Positions 63,489-64,000 of a stretch of DNA of 64,000 bases are shown one piece after another. Below the pieces are notes generated by a model, which was not told the DNA's origin, made no database searches, and saw nothing but the letters and a program-made list of their open reading frames with translations. Position numbers and translations under genes: made by a program. Numbering within the stretch: position 1 is the first letter of the stretch; the number at the start of each line of letters is the position of its first letter. The DNA is from Planctomycetota bacterium. Lineage in GTDB: Bacteria; Planctomycetota; UBA1135; GCA-002686595. The stretch is taken from positions 310,001 to 374,000 of the forward strand of contig JACKHV010000001.1 of NCBI GenBank assembly GCA_020638835.1. The letters are read 5' to 3'.

Positions 63489-64000
63489 ATGCCTCACGCG
63501 ATCCCGGAAGGCGCGCTCCTGCGCCGCGCGGACCTCCTCGAGTGGTTCGCCGCGCACCGCCGCGAGCTTCCGTGGCGCGCGGACCGCGACCCGTACCGCG
63601 TCTGGATCAGCGAAGCGATGCTGCAGCAGACGCGCGTCGAGGCGGCGCGCGATCACTTCGAGCGCTTCGTGCGTGCGCTGCCGACGGTCCGCGACCTCGC
63701 CGCGGCGAGCGAGGACGAGGTGCTCGCGCTGTGGTCCGGGCTCGGCTACTACTCGCGCGCGCGCAAGCTGCGCGAGGCGGCGCAGGTGATCGTGTGCGAG
63801 CACGGCGGCGCGTTCCCGCGCGAACTCGCGAGCGCGCTGGCGCTGCCCGGCGTCGGTCCCTACACGGCGGGCGCGGTGCTCTCGATCGCACACGGCGAGC
63901 CCGTCCCGCTCGTCGACGGCAACGTCGAGCGCGTGCTCTGCCGCTGGTTCGGCTGGACCGGCAATCCGAAGCAAGGCGCGCTGAAGCGAGCGCTGTGGGA
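63489..64000 (+). CDS. mutY: A/G-specific adenine glycosylase, 5' part
   Basis: The first 170 codons of a MutY-family DNA glycosylase, cut by the window edge. The protein removes adenine opposite 8-oxoguanine. Visible motifs are ELPWRADRDPYRVWISEAML near residue 26 (20 residues), LQQTRVEAA near 45, LWSGLGYYSRARKLREAA near 81, the helix-hairpin-helix LPGVGPYTAGAVLSIA near 118, and VDGNVERVL with the catalytic Asp near 142. The [4Fe-4S] cluster and C-terminal domain lie beyond the window. It is divergent from the membrane protein gene, 102 bp away. Confidence 0.93.
   Translation, partial: MPHAIPEGALLRRADLLEWFAAHRRELPWRADRDPYRVWISEAMLQQTRVEAARDHFERFVRALPTVRDLAAASEDEVLALWSGLGYYSRARKLREAAQVIVCEHGGAFPRELASALALPGVGPYTAGAVLSIAHGEPVPLVDGNVERVLCRWFGWTGNPKQGALKRALW

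Overview
The window is about 68-70% GC and densely coded, with no rRNA, CRISPR array or integrase. The gene content suggests a free-living Planctomycetota bacterium. The hints are large secreted proteins with PPC-type repeats, a shared C-terminal domain in two secreted proteins, a signal peptidase I with a very large insert, and many TTG/GTG starts. This assignment is an inference from protein style, not from a marker gene.

Layout. 1-2942: a secreted repeat protein on the minus strand. 3295-11039: a plus-strand cyanophycin cluster (M19 dipeptidase, isoaspartyl dipeptidase iadA, cyanophycinase cphB, cyanophycin synthetase cphA, and a second Mur-ligase-only relative of CphA). The last three genes overlap by 1-4 bases. 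11111-12455: a REP-associated tyrosine transposase (RAYT) and a gene-free stretch with an imperfect inverted repeat. 12456-16593: EAL-HDOD protein, OprB-like porin, HD hydrolase, TIGR00266 protein. 16609-24737, minus strand: SDR, a DUF3604-PpiC-HupE/UreJ x3 operon, and a class III-like alcohol dehydrogenase with an alpha/beta hydrolase. 24839-33266: a lipoprotein, DUF669-like protein, cdd, ligA, an ECF-type sigma factor, tRNA-Val(CAC), xdhC, yceH and a GyrI-like protein. 33373-46068, mostly minus: etfBA, lptB, the housekeeping run rph-rdgB-lepA-lepB, birA, and argS-apt-sigma28. 46330-63386: two tandem beta-propeller proteins, a carboxypeptidase-regulatory-like protein, an ABC-F ATPase, HIT protein, pyrK, a TMTC-like membrane/TPR protein, a matrixin-type metalloprotease and membrane proteins. 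A 5' fragment of mutY runs off the right edge.

How genes work together. The cyanophycin genes can make the Asp/Arg polymer (CphA), cut it to beta-Asp-Arg (CphB) and split the dipeptide (IadA). The extra Mur ligase has an intact nucleotide-binding loop but no ATP-grasp domain, so it cannot be an ordinary second CphA. Its job is open.

The most unusual signal is a family of long palindromes (arms of 33-58 bp, often perfect) between 22.4 and 56.0 kb. Most start with a TACGGWRCC-like end, and nearly all lie directly on the stop codon of a gene. Copies close together are the same sequence. Distant copies differ in sequence, but both arms change together, so the pairing is kept. Two inverted copies of one 93-bp element flank the tRNA gene. 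They could be RAYT-mobilised REP-like elements, 3'-end hairpins, or both.
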